Positions 7,706 to 15,797 of a stretch of 58,447 nucleotides of DNA are shown here, piece after piece. Each line of letters begins with the position of its first letter. Position 1 is the stretch's first letter. The notes below the pieces were generated by a model, which ran no database searches, was not told the DNA's origin, and saw nothing but the letters and a program-made list of their open reading frames with translations. Origin of the DNA: a bacterium (GTDB lineage Bacteria > Chloroflexota > Dormibacteria > Aeolococcales > Bog-877); the NCBI GenBank assembly GCA_021795235.1, contig JAJYPP010000015.1:1-58447 (forward strand). Reading direction: 5' to 3'. The position numbers and the translations under genes were made by a program.

Positions 7706-8446
7706 GTGTTCGAGCAGGTGACGAGCCAGGCGCCAGCGGTCGCTCAGGACCTGCGGGACCAGATCCGCTCTCTTCGCTCCATGGGCGCCCCGCCCAAGTC
7801 CATCGCGCGCCGTCTGGGGCTGCCGCCCCACGTCGTCGCCGAGGAGATCCGCGCCCTGGCGGCCGCCGCCCCGCCGCCGCGGCCCGCCCCGGCAGCCGCT
7901 CAATGCTGGGTCAGCGCGGGATGGAGCGGCTCGGTGGAGGCACCACGGCAGCCGGGGTGGAGCGACTCCGGGACCGATGGCGGGCCCGCCGGCACGGGCC
8001 TGGTGCTGGTGGCCGCAGCCGCGCCCCACCGCCACCCGAACAAGCTCTCCTGCTGCGGCTATCTCCTGGACGTGCACTGCCTGGGAGTGAAGGACGCGCT
8101 GGGGCCCAAGACCATGATCAGAGAGGAGCTGGACTACTTTCTCCAGCAATTCTTCGCCTGCTGGGAGGCCCCGCCGGTGCCGGCGCCCTTGGATCTGGCC
8201 AAAGAGCTGGTCTTCGGCGCGGCCAGCTACGCTGCCGGGCTCGGATTCCAACCCCACCCTGACTTCCGCAAGGCAGCGCCGATCCTGGGCGAGCCGCCCG
8301 AGAAGCTCTCGATCAAATTCGGATGGCATGGTCGGCCGCGGTACGCCTCGGGGCCCTTCGACGACCCGCAGGCGGTCCTGAGGACCCTGGAGGAGAAGGT
8401 CGGCCCGGACAACTTCGACTTCGTGATCGGCCTCTCCGAGGGCTGA
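7706..8446 (+). CDS. conserved hypothetical protein with N-terminal HTH-like region
   Basis: 246 residues from GTG 7706. The N-terminus looks like a small helix-turn-helix (IRSLRSMGAPPKSIARRLGL, then PPHVVAEEIRALA), followed by a Pro/Ala linker. The body has QCWVSAGWSGS, SCCGYLLDVHCLGVKDALGP and LVFGAASYAAGLGFQPHPDF, a pattern I have seen in uncharacterised actinobacterial proteins of similar length. The paired Cys and His residues could bind metal, but this is not established. It stands alone, with a 212-nt upstream gap from the PIG-L gene on the other strand. No function is proposed. Confidence 0.72.
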   Translation: MFEQVTSQAPAVAQDLRDQIRSLRSMGAPPKSIARRLGLPPHVVAEEIRALAAAAPPPRPAPAAAQCWVSAGWSGSVEAPRQPGWSDSGTDGGPAGTGLVLVAAAAPHRHPNKLSCCGYLLDVHCLGVKDALGPKTMIREELDYFLQQFFACWEAPPVPAPLDLAKELVFGAASYAAGLGFQPHPDFRKAAPILGEPPEKLSIKFGWHGRPRYASGPFDDPQAVLRTLEEKVGPDNFDFVIGLSEG

Positions 8447-8535
8447 GGGCCCCTCCGGCGCGTCCCGGGACGGCCACCCGGCTCGGCTCCCGGAGCACCC
8501 GGCCGACCCGGATGTCGCCCGGCCGGCTCAGTCCG

Positions 8536-9849
8536 TCAGCGGAAGAGCCACGGCAGCTTGAGCCTCAGGCCGCCCTCCTTCAGGGCGTCGATCACGTCGT
8601 CGGCCAGGACCCGGCCGAGGGGACGCCCGTCGGGGTCGGCCACCACCACCGAGGAGGCCCTGGCCTCGGTGAGGCGGTCCACCACCTCGTCCAGGAAGGC
8701 CTCCGGAGGGATGGTCACCGGAGTCGTGTCGCCGAGCAGGTCCTGGATCGGGGTCTCGTCGTCGGCGGCCAGGAGATCGAAGAGGGGGAGATCCGCCAAG
8801 AGCTGGCCCTGGTCGTCGAGAACCACCACCGAGTCGATGTCGGCCCCGTGCTCGCGCAGCTCGCGGAGGTGCTCTCTGACCTGCCCGACCGTCTCCGCCG
8901 CGGTGGCGCGAGCCAGGGTGGTGGTCATGAACCCGCCGGCCATGGTCTCGGGGTAGCCCAGCAGGTCGGTCAGCTGGCGCGCGGTCTCGGTCGGGAGGTG
9001 GGCCAGGATCGAGTCGGCCTCCTGCCGCTCCATGTCCCGGAGCACGTCCACGGCCTCATCGGGCTCCATGGCGGCGACCAGTTGCGCGGCGCGCTCGGGG
9101 GAGGCCTCCCGCAGGATGTCCTCGATCCTCTCGGGCTCCATCTCCTCCAGGGCGTCGGCGACCGCCCCGGGGTCCAGGGCAGTGGTGAGCTCGTCCCGCG
9201 CCGGCTGGTCCAGCTCCTCCAGGAGGTCCGCCAGCTCGCCGGGGTGGAGGCGCCGCAGCCCCTCGTGGGGAACCTGCAGCCGCAGCTCCGAGCCGGGGTC
9301 GCCGAAGGGGTGGACCGCCGACCAGTCGACCAGCCGCTCGGTGTCGGGCTTCCAGGTCGAGACTATCCGCTCCCAGACCGAGCGCGGGGACCCCGCCACC
9401 GCCACCAGGCGCAGCCTGCCCAGCACCGGGGCCAGGAACAGGTCCTCGGCGCGCAGCACCTTGGCTCCATCGACATCGGCCAGCTGCCGGCCCAGCACAT
9501 CCTGGAGCAGCCGCAGCTCGCCCTCGCGGCGAACGAAAGCGGGGTCGGTCACGGCGGCCGGGCGCACCACGATGGCCTGGGCGTCGATGCGGGTGACTGT
9601 GGAGATGGGGTGGAAAACCTGTCGGTCACCGCGCTGGAGCACCAGCCCGGTGACCGGAGGATAGGCGTCGCTGCCGCTCCACCTGACCACCACGTCGGCG
9701 AGCCTGCCTGCGCCCCGTCCGCTCTCGTCGACCGGGGCCAGCTGCCGGAGCCGGGAGAGTGGCAGCAGAGATGCTTGGACCGCCCTGGTGGTGAGGAGGC
9801 GGCGGCGCCTTCTGGGACGCACCGCAGGCCGCGTGGGCAGAGAGGGCAT
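8536..9849 (-). CDS. soluble MgtE N-terminal/CBS domain protein with PRC-like N-terminus
   Basis: 437 residues with no transmembrane part. Residues about 25-170 look like two PRC-barrel-type segments (GRLADVVVRW and AEDLFLAPVLGRL). Residues about 200-310 are the superhelical MgtE N domain with repeated 'L.eMepe.a.diL' units. Residues about 315-430 are a CBS pair (MTTTLARATAAETVGQVREH and LGDTTPVTIPPEAFLDEVVD). In MgtE these domains sense Mg2+ and gate the channel; here the pore is missing. The gene is divergent from an Nramp transporter, a pairing common in actinobacteria, so it may regulate or cap metal uptake. Confidence 0.85.
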   Translation of the reverse strand: MPSLPTRPAVRPRRRRRLLTTRAVQASLLPLSRLRQLAPVDESGRGAGRLADVVVRWSGSDAYPPVTGLVLQRGDRQVFHPISTVTRIDAQAIVVRPAAVTDPAFVRREGELRLLQDVLGRQLADVDGAKVLRAEDLFLAPVLGRLRLVAVAGSPRSVWERIVSTWKPDTERLVDWSAVHPFGDPGSELRLQVPHEGLRRLHPGELADLLEELDQPARDELTTALDPGAVADALEEMEPERIEDILREASPERAAQLVAAMEPDEAVDVLRDMERQEADSILAHLPTETARQLTDLLGYPETMAGGFMTTTLARATAAETVGQVREHLRELREHGADIDSVVVLDDQGQLLADLPLFDLLAADDETPIQDLLGDTTPVTIPPEAFLDEVVDRLTEARASSVVVADPDGRPLGRVLADDVIDALKEGGLRLKLPWLFR

Positions 9850-10139
9850 CTGGACTCAGATGTCAGCGGAGAGGAGGTCGGAGCCGGGGCCTTCAGGCAA
9901 GATCACACTGGTAGCATATAGGTGCGCCCCGGCGCACTTTTCGATGTCGGCCCCGACCTCGCCCTGGGGCTGGGCTGATGTCGGCTGGCCAAGCACGGAG
10001 GTGAGCATGGACGGTTCCAGTAAACCGCCAAGTCTTCATCCCCTCGCGCACGCCGTGAGCGCCTAGGCCGCAACCGCAAACAGCCTCCCGGCGGGCCCTC
10101 GCGCACAGTCGCAGTTGAACCCACGCCAGGAGGTCGTTG
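9850..10139. promoter_or_regulatory. divergent intergenic region, candidate structured leader for the Nramp gene
   Basis: The 290 nt separate the MgtE-N gene (minus) from the Nramp gene (plus) and must hold both promoters. They contain several potential hairpins: GTGCGCC-CC-GGCGCAC followed by TTTT (9922-9941), GCCCC/GGGGC around 9950-9972, and CGGTT-CCAGTA-AACCG around 10014-10030. GATGTCGGC occurs twice (about 9943 and 9978). I looked for the M-box and yybP-ykoY consensus segments and did not find convincing matches. A metal-responsive RNA remains possible but unproven. Confidence 0.4.
9922..9941 (+). terminator. GC hairpin followed by TTTT (terminator-like)
   Basis: GTGCGCC and GGCGCAC form a 7-bp stem around CC, directly followed by TTTT on the plus strand. 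It lies about 200 nt upstream of the Nramp start, within its probable leader, so it could be an attenuator as well as an end-point for upstream transcription. The short T-run makes it a weak intrinsic terminator. Confidence 0.4.
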
Positions 10140-11768
10140 ATGCCAGAGGAGCTGCGCCAGGCCGCACCGGAGCGGTCGGCGGTGCTGGACCCCGCCCACG
10201 AGGGTGAGGTCCACGGCGCGCTGGGAAGGATCCCGGCCGCGGACCGCGGCCGCCCCTGGTCGAGGCGCCTGCTCACCCTGGCCGCGATCATGGGTCCGGG
10301 CCTCATCGTCATGATCGGCGACAACGATGCCGGGGGGGTCTCCACCTACGCCCAGGCGGGGCAGAACTACGGCGCCAGCCTGCTCTGGGTGCTGGTCCTG
10401 TGCGTCCCCACCTTGATCGTCGCTCAGGAGATGGTGGTCCGCCTGGGAGCCGTGACCGGGGTCGGGCACGCCCGTCTCATCAAGGAGCGCTTCGGGCGCT
10501 TCTGGGCGGCCTTCTCGGTCGGCGATCTCTTGCTGCTCAACTTCCTGACCCTGGTGACCGAGTTCATCGGGGTCAACCTGGGGCTGCGCTACTTCGGGGT
10601 CACCCCGCTCGCCTCGGTTCCGATCGTGGCCATAGCTCTCCTGGCGATGGTGGCGACCGGCAACTTCCAGCGCTGGGAGCGCTTCATGTTCGTGTTCATC
10701 GTCACCAGCCTTTTGATGTTCCCCCTGGCCTTGCTGTCCCACCCCCGAGCGGCTCCGGTCCTCCAGGGCCTGATCATCCCCTCGGTCCAGGGGGGCTTCC
10801 GCTCCACCTCGGTCCTCTTCATCATCGCGGTGGTGGGGACCACCATCGCCCCCTGGCAGCTGTTCTTCCAGCAGTCCAACGTGATCGACAAGCGGATCAC
10901 GACCCGGTGGCTAAAGTACGAGCTCGCCGACACCTCCATCGGGGCCGTGGTCACCACCGCCGGCGCGGGCGCGCTCATGCTGGCGACCGCTTTCGCCTTC
11001 GCCCACACCGGCCTCGCCGGACAGTTCGGGTCCGGCCTGACGGTGGCACAGGGGCTGAGCCGGCATGTGGGCTCGGCCTCGGGTGCCATCTTCGCGGTGG
11101 TCCTGGTCAACGCCTCGGTGATCGGGGCCTCGGCGGTGACGCTGGCCACCTCCTACGCCTTGGGGGACAGCTTCGGGCTGAAGCACTCCCTGCACCGCAA
11201 GGTCAGCGACGCCAAGGGCTTCTACCTCTCCTTCGCCGCCATGATCGCGGTGGCGGCGGGGGTCGTGCTGATCCCCGGAGCCCCCCTGGGGTTGATCACG
11301 ACCGGGGTCCAGGTCCTGGCGGGGGTGCTGCTGCCCTCGGCGATAGTCTTCTTGCTCCTGCTCTGCAACGACGCCGAGGTGCTGGGGCCGTGGGTCAACT
11401 CGACCCGGCAGAACGTCCTCGGCACCGTGATCGTGGCGCTGCTGGTGCTGCTGTCCCTGATCCTGACCGTTACCACCGTGTTCCCCCAGCTCCCGCTGGG
11501 GCCCTTCACCCTGGGTGTCAGCGTGGTCGGAGCGGCCGGCCTGATCGGGATGGGAGTCGCCAGCCGCCGGCGGCGGGGACGGGACCTGGAGCGGGAGCTG
11601 GCCGTCACCGGCGACCGTCGGGTCTGGCGCATGCCTCCGCTCGACCAGCTCCACCCGCCCAAGTGGTCTCGCGGCCAGCGCATCGGGATGCTCCTGCTCC
11701 GCGGCTACCTGGTGCTGGCAGTCGTGCTGCTGGCGGTGAAGATAGGGCAGCTGGCGATGGGCCGCTGA
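10140..11768 (+). CDS. Nramp-family divalent metal transporter
   Basis: Proton-coupled uptake of Mn2+/Fe2+ (or possibly Mg2+ in the NRMT branch) across the cytoplasmic membrane. About 11-12 hydrophobic helices begin near residue 45 after a charged N-terminus. The TM1 region reads GPGLIVMIGDNDAGGVSTYAQ; the metal-binding motif normally DPGN is here GDNDAGG, matching the divergent Nramp-like branch. Around 430 an LLLCNDAEVLG segment follows. ATG 10140 has AGGAGG six nt upstream; a TTG directly before it adds only one residue. The partner MgtE-N/CBS protein is divergently encoded. Confidence 0.9.
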   Translation: MPEELRQAAPERSAVLDPAHEGEVHGALGRIPAADRGRPWSRRLLTLAAIMGPGLIVMIGDNDAGGVSTYAQAGQNYGASLLWVLVLCVPTLIVAQEMVVRLGAVTGVGHARLIKERFGRFWAAFSVGDLLLLNFLTLVTEFIGVNLGLRYFGVTPLASVPIVAIALLAMVATGNFQRWERFMFVFIVTSLLMFPLALLSHPRAAPVLQGLIIPSVQGGFRSTSVLFIIAVVGTTIAPWQLFFQQSNVIDKRITTRWLKYELADTSIGAVVTTAGAGALMLATAFAFAHTGLAGQFGSGLTVAQGLSRHVGSASGAIFAVVLVNASVIGASAVTLATSYALGDSFGLKHSLHRKVSDAKGFYLSFAAMIAVAAGVVLIPGAPLGLITTGVQVLAGVLLPSAIVFLLLLCNDAEVLGPWVNSTRQNVLGTVIVALLVLLSLILTVTTVFPQLPLGPFTLGVSVVGAAGLIGMGVASRRRRGRDLERELAVTGDRRVWRMPPLDQLHPPKWSRGQRIGMLLLRGYLVLAVVLLAVKIGQLAMGR

Positions 11769-11799
11769 GAGCTCGCTCCGGGCGCGGCCCGGTGATGGG

Positions 11800-12414
11800 T
11801 CAGCCCACGTCGGGATAGAGCACGAAGAGACCGCAGACTCTGCCCTCGCCGTCGAAGGTCACCCTGGCCTTCATCGGCCCCCGCTCGAAGGCAAGCGGTA
11901 CGTCGACCACCCGATGGGGACCCCGGCGGGTGAGCGTGGGCCGCCCGACCGCCGTCAGCGAACCGACCAGCTGTTCGACCTGGGCCCAGGCGTCCGACAG
12001 GCGCGGTGGCGTCAGCTGCTCTTTGAGCTTGTCGTCGAATTCCTCGCTCAGTTCGCCCGCCTTCCCCTGCTGCCAGCGTTCCACGATCGCCAGGGCGCGG
12101 CCCCCCAGGATGACATCCTCATTCCCGTCCACGGTCGTCTCCTCCCTGACGCCTTCCCCAAACCGCTGCTGCGCCGCCTGGCGGCTGATGCGCAGCACGT
12201 CGCCGATCTCCTGCCAGGTGTGGCCCGCCGCTCTAGCGCTCCGGACGAAGGCGCGCAGGACGTCGGTCGCCACATCCTCCAGGGTTCTCCCCACCGCGAG
12301 CGCGGCCAGTCGGGACCGGCCGCTGGGATCCGCGCGGCCCTCGTGACGGAGGGCGCGGACCGCCATCTCCGCGTTGCGCGCGAGCAGTTCCGCGAGGACC
12401 TCCTCTTCCGACAT
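11800..12414 (-). CDS. HTH transcriptional regulator with DUF3887-like C-terminus
   Basis: 204 residues from ATG 12414. A helix-turn-helix occupies about residues 66-85 (TWQEIGDVLRISRQAAQQRF). The C-terminal 95 residues are an alpha+beta domain of the DUF3887 type (EFDDKLKEQLTPPRLSDAW, later KARVTFDGEGRVCGLFV), which may sense a ligand. GTG 12447 is an alternative start adding 11 residues. The gene is divergent from a PLDc_N/ABC transporter operon and the shared upstream region has three overlapping TTGACA/TGTCAA inverted repeats, so autoregulation plus control of the transporter is likely. Confidence 0.82.
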   Translation of the reverse strand: MSEEEVLAELLARNAEMAVRALRHEGRADPSGRSRLAALAVGRTLEDVATDVLRAFVRSARAAGHTWQEIGDVLRISRQAAQQRFGEGVREETTVDGNEDVILGGRALAIVERWQQGKAGELSEEFDDKLKEQLTPPRLSDAWAQVEQLVGSLTAVGRPTLTRRGPHRVVDVPLAFERGPMKARVTFDGEGRVCGLFVLYPDVG

Positions 12415-12460
12415 GGAGGCTCGTTGGGGACTCGGCTTGGCGCTCACACCGTGCACGGTA

Positions 12461-12505
12461 TCAACTCCAGGTTGACACGACGACTTGTCAATCGTATCTT
12501 GACAA
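12461..12505. promoter_or_regulatory. operator cluster: overlapping TTGTCAA/TTGACAA inverted repeats
   Basis: Three inverted repeats lie side by side: TCAAC-5-GTTGA at 12461-12475, GTTGACA-7-TTGTCAA at 12471-12491 and a perfect TTGTCAA-7-TTGACAA at 12485-12505. They share half-sites, and centres are about 13-14 bp apart. They lie between the divergent HTH gene (start 12414) and the PLDc_N gene (start 12557), and the TTGACA halves could double as -35 elements. This is the expected layout of sites bound by the neighbouring HTH regulator; the binding itself is inferred. Confidence 0.7.
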
Positions 12506-12556
12506 AGATCAGCGCACGCACACTGCGTCGCGGTCCTTCGGTCTGAGGAGAGAGCC

Positions 12557-12790
12557 ATGCCCCACCCGTTTTCCCTGGCCCTGGCGGCGGTTGCGAGCCC
12601 TCGTCTCAACCCGGTCGTCCTCGCCCCGGTGGTGCTGATCGAGCTCGCCTTGCTGGGGTACTGCCTGGTGGACCTCGCCCGGCGCCGGGCGGTGGCGGGC
12701 GGGCGGAAGTGGCCTTGGGCGCTTCTGATCCTGCTCGTGGGAGGCCTGGGCCCGATCGTCTACCTGCTGTTCGGGCGGCGCGACGCTTGA
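12557..12790 (+). CDS. PLDc_N-domain small membrane protein (YxlE-like)
   Basis: 77 residues with two transmembrane helices: LNPVVLAPVVLIELALLGYC and then, after LARRRAVAGGRKWPW, LLILLVGGLGPIVYLLFGR. This is the phospholipase-D-nuclease N-terminal domain (cardiolipin synthase N-terminal type), which also occurs alone as YxlE in Bacillus subtilis. There it precedes the ABC genes yxlF and yxlG, the same order as here. GGAGAGAGCC lies just upstream of ATG 12557. Its stop overlaps the TTG start of the ATPase gene. Confidence 0.85.
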   Translation: MPHPFSLALAAVASPRLNPVVLAPVVLIELALLGYCLVDLARRRAVAGGRKWPWALLILLVGGLGPIVYLLFGRRDA

Positions 12791-13722
12791 CCGACGCAGC
12801 GGTGCTCTGCCGAAACCTCACCAAGACGTACGGCAGGATCGAAGCACTGCGCGACCTGACCCTGACCGTGCCCTGCGGGTCCGTCTTCGGGCTGCTCGGC
12901 CAGAACGGCGCGGGCAAGAGCACCGCGATCCGGATCCTGGCGACTCTGAGCAGCCCCACCTCGGGAACCGTCCTGGTCGCGGGCTCCTCGGTGACCCAGG
13001 AGGCGGAGCGGGTCCGGCGCCAACTCGGCTACCTGCCCCAGGACGTGGCGTTCCCCCGCTGGATGACGGGGGCGCAATATCTCCTCTTCGCGGCATCCCT
13101 GAGCGGCCTCCCGAGGACCGTGGGAAGGGCCAGAACCGAGGAGATCCTGGAACGAGTCGGACTCACCGCCGCCTCCGGCCGCCGGATCGGCGGCTACTCG
13201 GGCGGAATGCGCCAGCGGCTCGGGATAGCCCAGGCGCTGCTCCACCGGCCCGCGGTGCTGATTCTGGACGAACCGGTCGCCGCCCTGGACCCCCTGGGCC
13301 GCCGAGAGGTCCTGCACCTCATCCGGCAGCTCCGCGGCGCAGCCACGGTGGTCCTCTCGTCCCACATCCTCGACGACATCGACCAGGTCTGTGACCGGGT
13401 CGCCATCCTGGCCGCCGGAAGCCTCCTCGCCCAGGGCTCCCTGGCGGCCGTCAAGGAGCGATACGCACAGCCGGTCTTCCACATCGAGGTGGCGGGGGAC
13501 GCCCGCCCCCTGCTGGAGCGCGCCCGGAGCCAGCCCTGGGTGCAGAAGGTGCTGCTCGACGGTGGGCGCGTCACCGTGCTGGTCAGCGACGTGGGCCGAG
13601 CGGAGCAGGAGCTGCCCCTGATCGCGGCGGGCACCGAGGCCACGCTGCTGCGCTACCAGCGCGCCCTGCCGTCTCTGGAAGAGGTCTTCGTGCGCCTGGT
13701 GGACGCGGAGAACATCGCTTGA
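12787..13722 (+). CDS. ABC transporter ATP-binding protein (YxlF-like)
   Basis: 311 residues from TTG 12787 (TTGA overlap with the upstream stop). Walker A is GQNGAGKST (about 38-46), signature YSGGMRQRLGIAQ, Walker B VLILDEPVAALDP and H-loop SSHILDDI. The C-terminal about 80 residues form the extra domain of ABC-2 exporters of the CcmA/NatA type. It should energise the membrane protein encoded next. The order PLDc_N, ATPase, permease resembles yxlE-yxlF-yxlG of the B. subtilis sigY operon; the substrate is unknown. Confidence 0.92.
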   Translation: MTDAAVLCRNLTKTYGRIEALRDLTLTVPCGSVFGLLGQNGAGKSTAIRILATLSSPTSGTVLVAGSSVTQEAERVRRQLGYLPQDVAFPRWMTGAQYLLFAASLSGLPRTVGRARTEEILERVGLTAASGRRIGGYSGGMRQRLGIAQALLHRPAVLILDEPVAALDPLGRREVLHLIRQLRGAATVVLSSHILDDIDQVCDRVAILAAGSLLAQGSLAAVKERYAQPVFHIEVAGDARPLLERARSQPWVQKVLLDGGRVTVLVSDVGRAEQELPLIAAGTEATLLRYQRALPSLEEVFVRLVDAENIA

Positions 13723-14495
13723 GTGCTGTCAGCGGCTATCGCACCCTGGCGTGGAAGGAGATCCGTGAGAGCGCGGCCACCAGCAGGCTCATCATCGCCT
13801 TGGCGGTCTTCGCCCTGGCCGGTTTCGGGGCGGTGGTGGTGACCTACTACCTTCCCGAGCTGGTCCGCAACCAGGCGGGGTCGGGCATATCCATCACCGT
13901 CCCCAGGCAGACCGCGGTCGACGCCATCATGGAGTATGTCAAGAGTGTGACCCAGCTTCCAGCCCTGGCCGTGATCCTGCTGGCGATGGGAAGCGTCGCC
14001 GACGAGCGCGCTTCGGGAATCGCCGACACCATCCTCTACCGGCCGGTCTCGCGCCCCGCCTATCTGCTGGCCAAGGTGACTGGTCACGGCCTGTGCGTGC
14101 TGGCCGGGCTCATCGTTGGCGGGCTCGCCGCGCTCGCCTACATCACCATGCTGTTCCATCCCATCGGGGTTGGCCCCTTCGCCGTCCTGAATCTGGGGAT
14201 CGCGATGCTGATGCTGGACATCCTCACCATCACCCTCATGGCCAGCGCTCACCTTCGCAGCGGGCTGGCGGCCGGCGGAGCCGCCTTCGTCGGCTACCTT
14301 CTGTTCACAGTAGTGCCCGGGTTCTGGCCCCCCCTGGCCGACTCCCTCCCGACCGCGGTCACCTCCCACGCGAGCGGGCTGATGGCGGGGAGCTGGGGCG
14401 GGCTGGCGGTCTGGCAGGCGATCGGGGGCGGTGCGGGGCTGGCGCTTCTCTGCTTGCTGGTCGCACTCGCAGGCGTCGCTCGACGAGGGTCGTGA
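13719..14495 (+). CDS. ABC-2 type transporter permease (YxlG-like)
   Basis: 258 residues from TTG 13719, again with a TTGA overlap. It begins with the typical soluble amphipathic start (YRTLAWKEIRESAATSRL) and has six hydrophobic segments: around 25-48, 85-95, 107-140, 150-172, 180-200 and 228-250. The Asp/Glu-rich EClF-like loop reads GSVADERASGIADTILYRP, as in other ABC-2 permeases. With the ATPase it should make a homodimeric exporter of unknown substrate under the adjacent HTH regulator. Confidence 0.88.
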   Translation: MSAVSGYRTLAWKEIRESAATSRLIIALAVFALAGFGAVVVTYYLPELVRNQAGSGISITVPRQTAVDAIMEYVKSVTQLPALAVILLAMGSVADERASGIADTILYRPVSRPAYLLAKVTGHGLCVLAGLIVGGLAALAYITMLFHPIGVGPFAVLNLGIAMLMLDILTITLMASAHLRSGLAAGGAAFVGYLLFTVVPGFWPPLADSLPTAVTSHASGLMAGSWGGLAVWQAIGGGAGLALLCLLVALAGVARRGS

Positions 14496-14556
14496 GCGGG
14501 TCCGTCCGCGTCAATGGCGGATTGACACCATGCGGGCAAGACGCTAAGGTGGACCG

Positions 14557-14919
14557 GTGACCGAGTACAAGATCACCGACCAGGCGCTCGAGCTCCAGAT
14601 CCAGGGCGCTGATCGGCTGTGGGCGATGCGCAGCCATCTCACCGTCCCGCTGGCCGACATCACGGGGGTGAGCTCCGACCAGACCGCGGTCGACCCACTG
14701 CGAGGCGGCCTCAAGGTGGGCGGAGCGAGAATCCCCGGTGTGATCCAGGCGGGCAGCTTTCACAACGCGAACGGCTGGATCTTCTGGGACGTGCACCGCC
14801 CGGGGCACGCCTTGGTCATCTCCTTGCAACACGAGCACTATCAGGCCCTGGTGGTCGATGTTGAGGACCCCGAGCAGGCGGCTGCGGCAATCACCCAGGC
14901 GCTCGGGCGGGCTGTCTGA
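14557..14919 (+). CDS. small PH-like domain protein
   Basis: 120 residues from GTG 14557. The pattern of short strands (LWAMRSHLTVPLADITGVSS, VIQAGSFHNANGWIFWDVHR, ALVISLQHEHYQALVVDVED) and one C-terminal helix (PEQAAAAITQAL) is that of bacterial PH-like (bPH) proteins. No transmembrane segment. It follows the ABC permease by 61 nt and could be in the same unit. Substrate or partner unknown. Confidence 0.7.
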   Translation: MTEYKITDQALELQIQGADRLWAMRSHLTVPLADITGVSSDQTAVDPLRGGLKVGGARIPGVIQAGSFHNANGWIFWDVHRPGHALVISLQHEHYQALVVDVEDPEQAAAAITQALGRAV

Positions 14920-15179
14920 CAAGCACCGCGTCGGCGCGGGAAGGGGGCCGCCGGCAACTGTCGGTTGATGCCCGGCCAGAAGGAGCCAACGCTATTAGAT
15001 GATCGGCTGCCGACCGTGCCCAGGAAGAGGGCCGGGCCGCCAGCCGCCCCGAGCGCGATTCAGACTTCGAGAGAAGAGGACCACGGATGAGGGGGCATGC
15101 CCCTACCGCGGCGGGACCCTCTCGGGCCCCACCGCGGGGAGCTGCGGGACAGCGCGCGCTGCTATCCAGTCAGTTGGGA
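14920..15179. other. intergenic stretch with GC-rich inverted repeats
   Basis: No gene was recognised in these 260 nt between convergent units. It contains GGGGCATGCCCC (15092-15103) and a long hairpin at 15106-15137. Two short plus-strand frames starting at 14999 and 15087 lack a ribosome site and run antisense into the anti-sigma-like gene, so they were not accepted. Confidence 0.5.
15106..15137 (-). terminator. strong GC hairpin downstream of the sigma/anti-sigma pair
   Basis: CCGCGGTGGG pairs with CCCGCCGCGG (10 bp, one G-U) around a 12-nt loop when read on the minus strand, about 42 nt after the stop of the gene at 15180. There is no T-run, so it may be a processing or Rho-assisted end rather than a classic terminator. 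Confidence 0.35.
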
Positions 15180-15797
15180 TCAGTGGCCGCTCGAAGTGCT
15201 GTGGGAATTCCCCTTGGGCTTGCCCGCAGACTTCGGAGCGGAAGATCTGCCATGTTGACCGGTGGAAGCGCCGCCGGTAACGCCGTTGGGGCGCCCGCCC
15301 GCGTGGGCGTTGGCGTTCGCGCCCTTGCCGGCCGCATGGAGCTGGCGTTGCGCCTGGCCCTGGCCATGGGTCTTCGCGAACGCGCTCACGCACTGGCCGA
15401 TGTTCTCCTTGGGCGTGGTCGAGCCAGTAGTCGAGCCAGATGTGGTCGCGTTCGGCCCGTACTCTTTCTTGCAGATCGCCACCTGCTTGGTGACCTGGTG
15501 GCCCCACACCGCCTGGACCCACACCGCTGGGCTGACGCTATGGGTGGCCACGGTGGCCACGGTGGCCCCGCCGCCTATTGCGATGGCGGCGACGGCCAGG
15601 CCGGCGGCCGCCTTGGCGGACAGACCCGCCAGGAAACTGGGAACGAACGGCATGTGCATACCTCCTGTGAGAAGAGCAGCGCGGTACCTGGCCATCCCTG
15701 GGTCAGCAAAGCTCCCAGGGTGAGCGGCCACCCGGTGCTGGAGTTCGCGCTCCAGCAGCCGGTCGAGGTCGGATCCGCCACTGCTTTCCATGGTCAT
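15180..15797 (-). CDS. single-pass membrane protein, probable anti-sigma partner
   Basis: 205 residues. A short N-terminal cytoplasmic part (DLDRLLERELQHRV), one transmembrane helix at about 58-80 (AKAAAGLAVAAIAIGGGATV), and a long outer part rich in Gly, Ser, Thr, His and Asn, with two Cys (ICKKEYG and QCVSAF). ATG 15797 overlaps the sigma-factor stop (ATGA). Position and topology fit an anti-sigma factor, but the usual zinc HxxxCxxC motif is absent, so the call rests on context. The tail after residue 140 is of low complexity. Confidence 0.6.
   Translation of the reverse strand: MTMESSGGSDLDRLLERELQHRVAAHPGSFADPGMARYRAALLTGGMHMPFVPSFLAGLSAKAAAGLAVAAIAIGGGATVATVATHSVSPAVWVQAVWGHQVTKQVAICKKEYGPNATTSGSTTGSTTPKENIGQCVSAFAKTHGQGQAQRQLHAAGKGANANAHAGGRPNGVTGGASTGQHGRSSAPKSAGKPKGNSHSTSSGH

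Noticed and set aside
8323-9921. 532-residue plus-strand frame
   Set aside because: Antisense to the MgtE-N/CBS gene. Low-complexity Gly/Arg/Leu composition and no homologous motif.
9850-10139. M-box or yybP-ykoY riboswitch
   Set aside because: The diagnostic segments (GTTAGGTGAGGCTCCT-like, GGGGAGTAG-like) could not be matched. Only unspecific hairpins remain, so reported as a candidate structure instead.
10400-11818. 472-residue plus-strand frame within the Nramp gene
   Set aside because: Out-of-frame shadow. The Nramp helices are unambiguous in the other frame.
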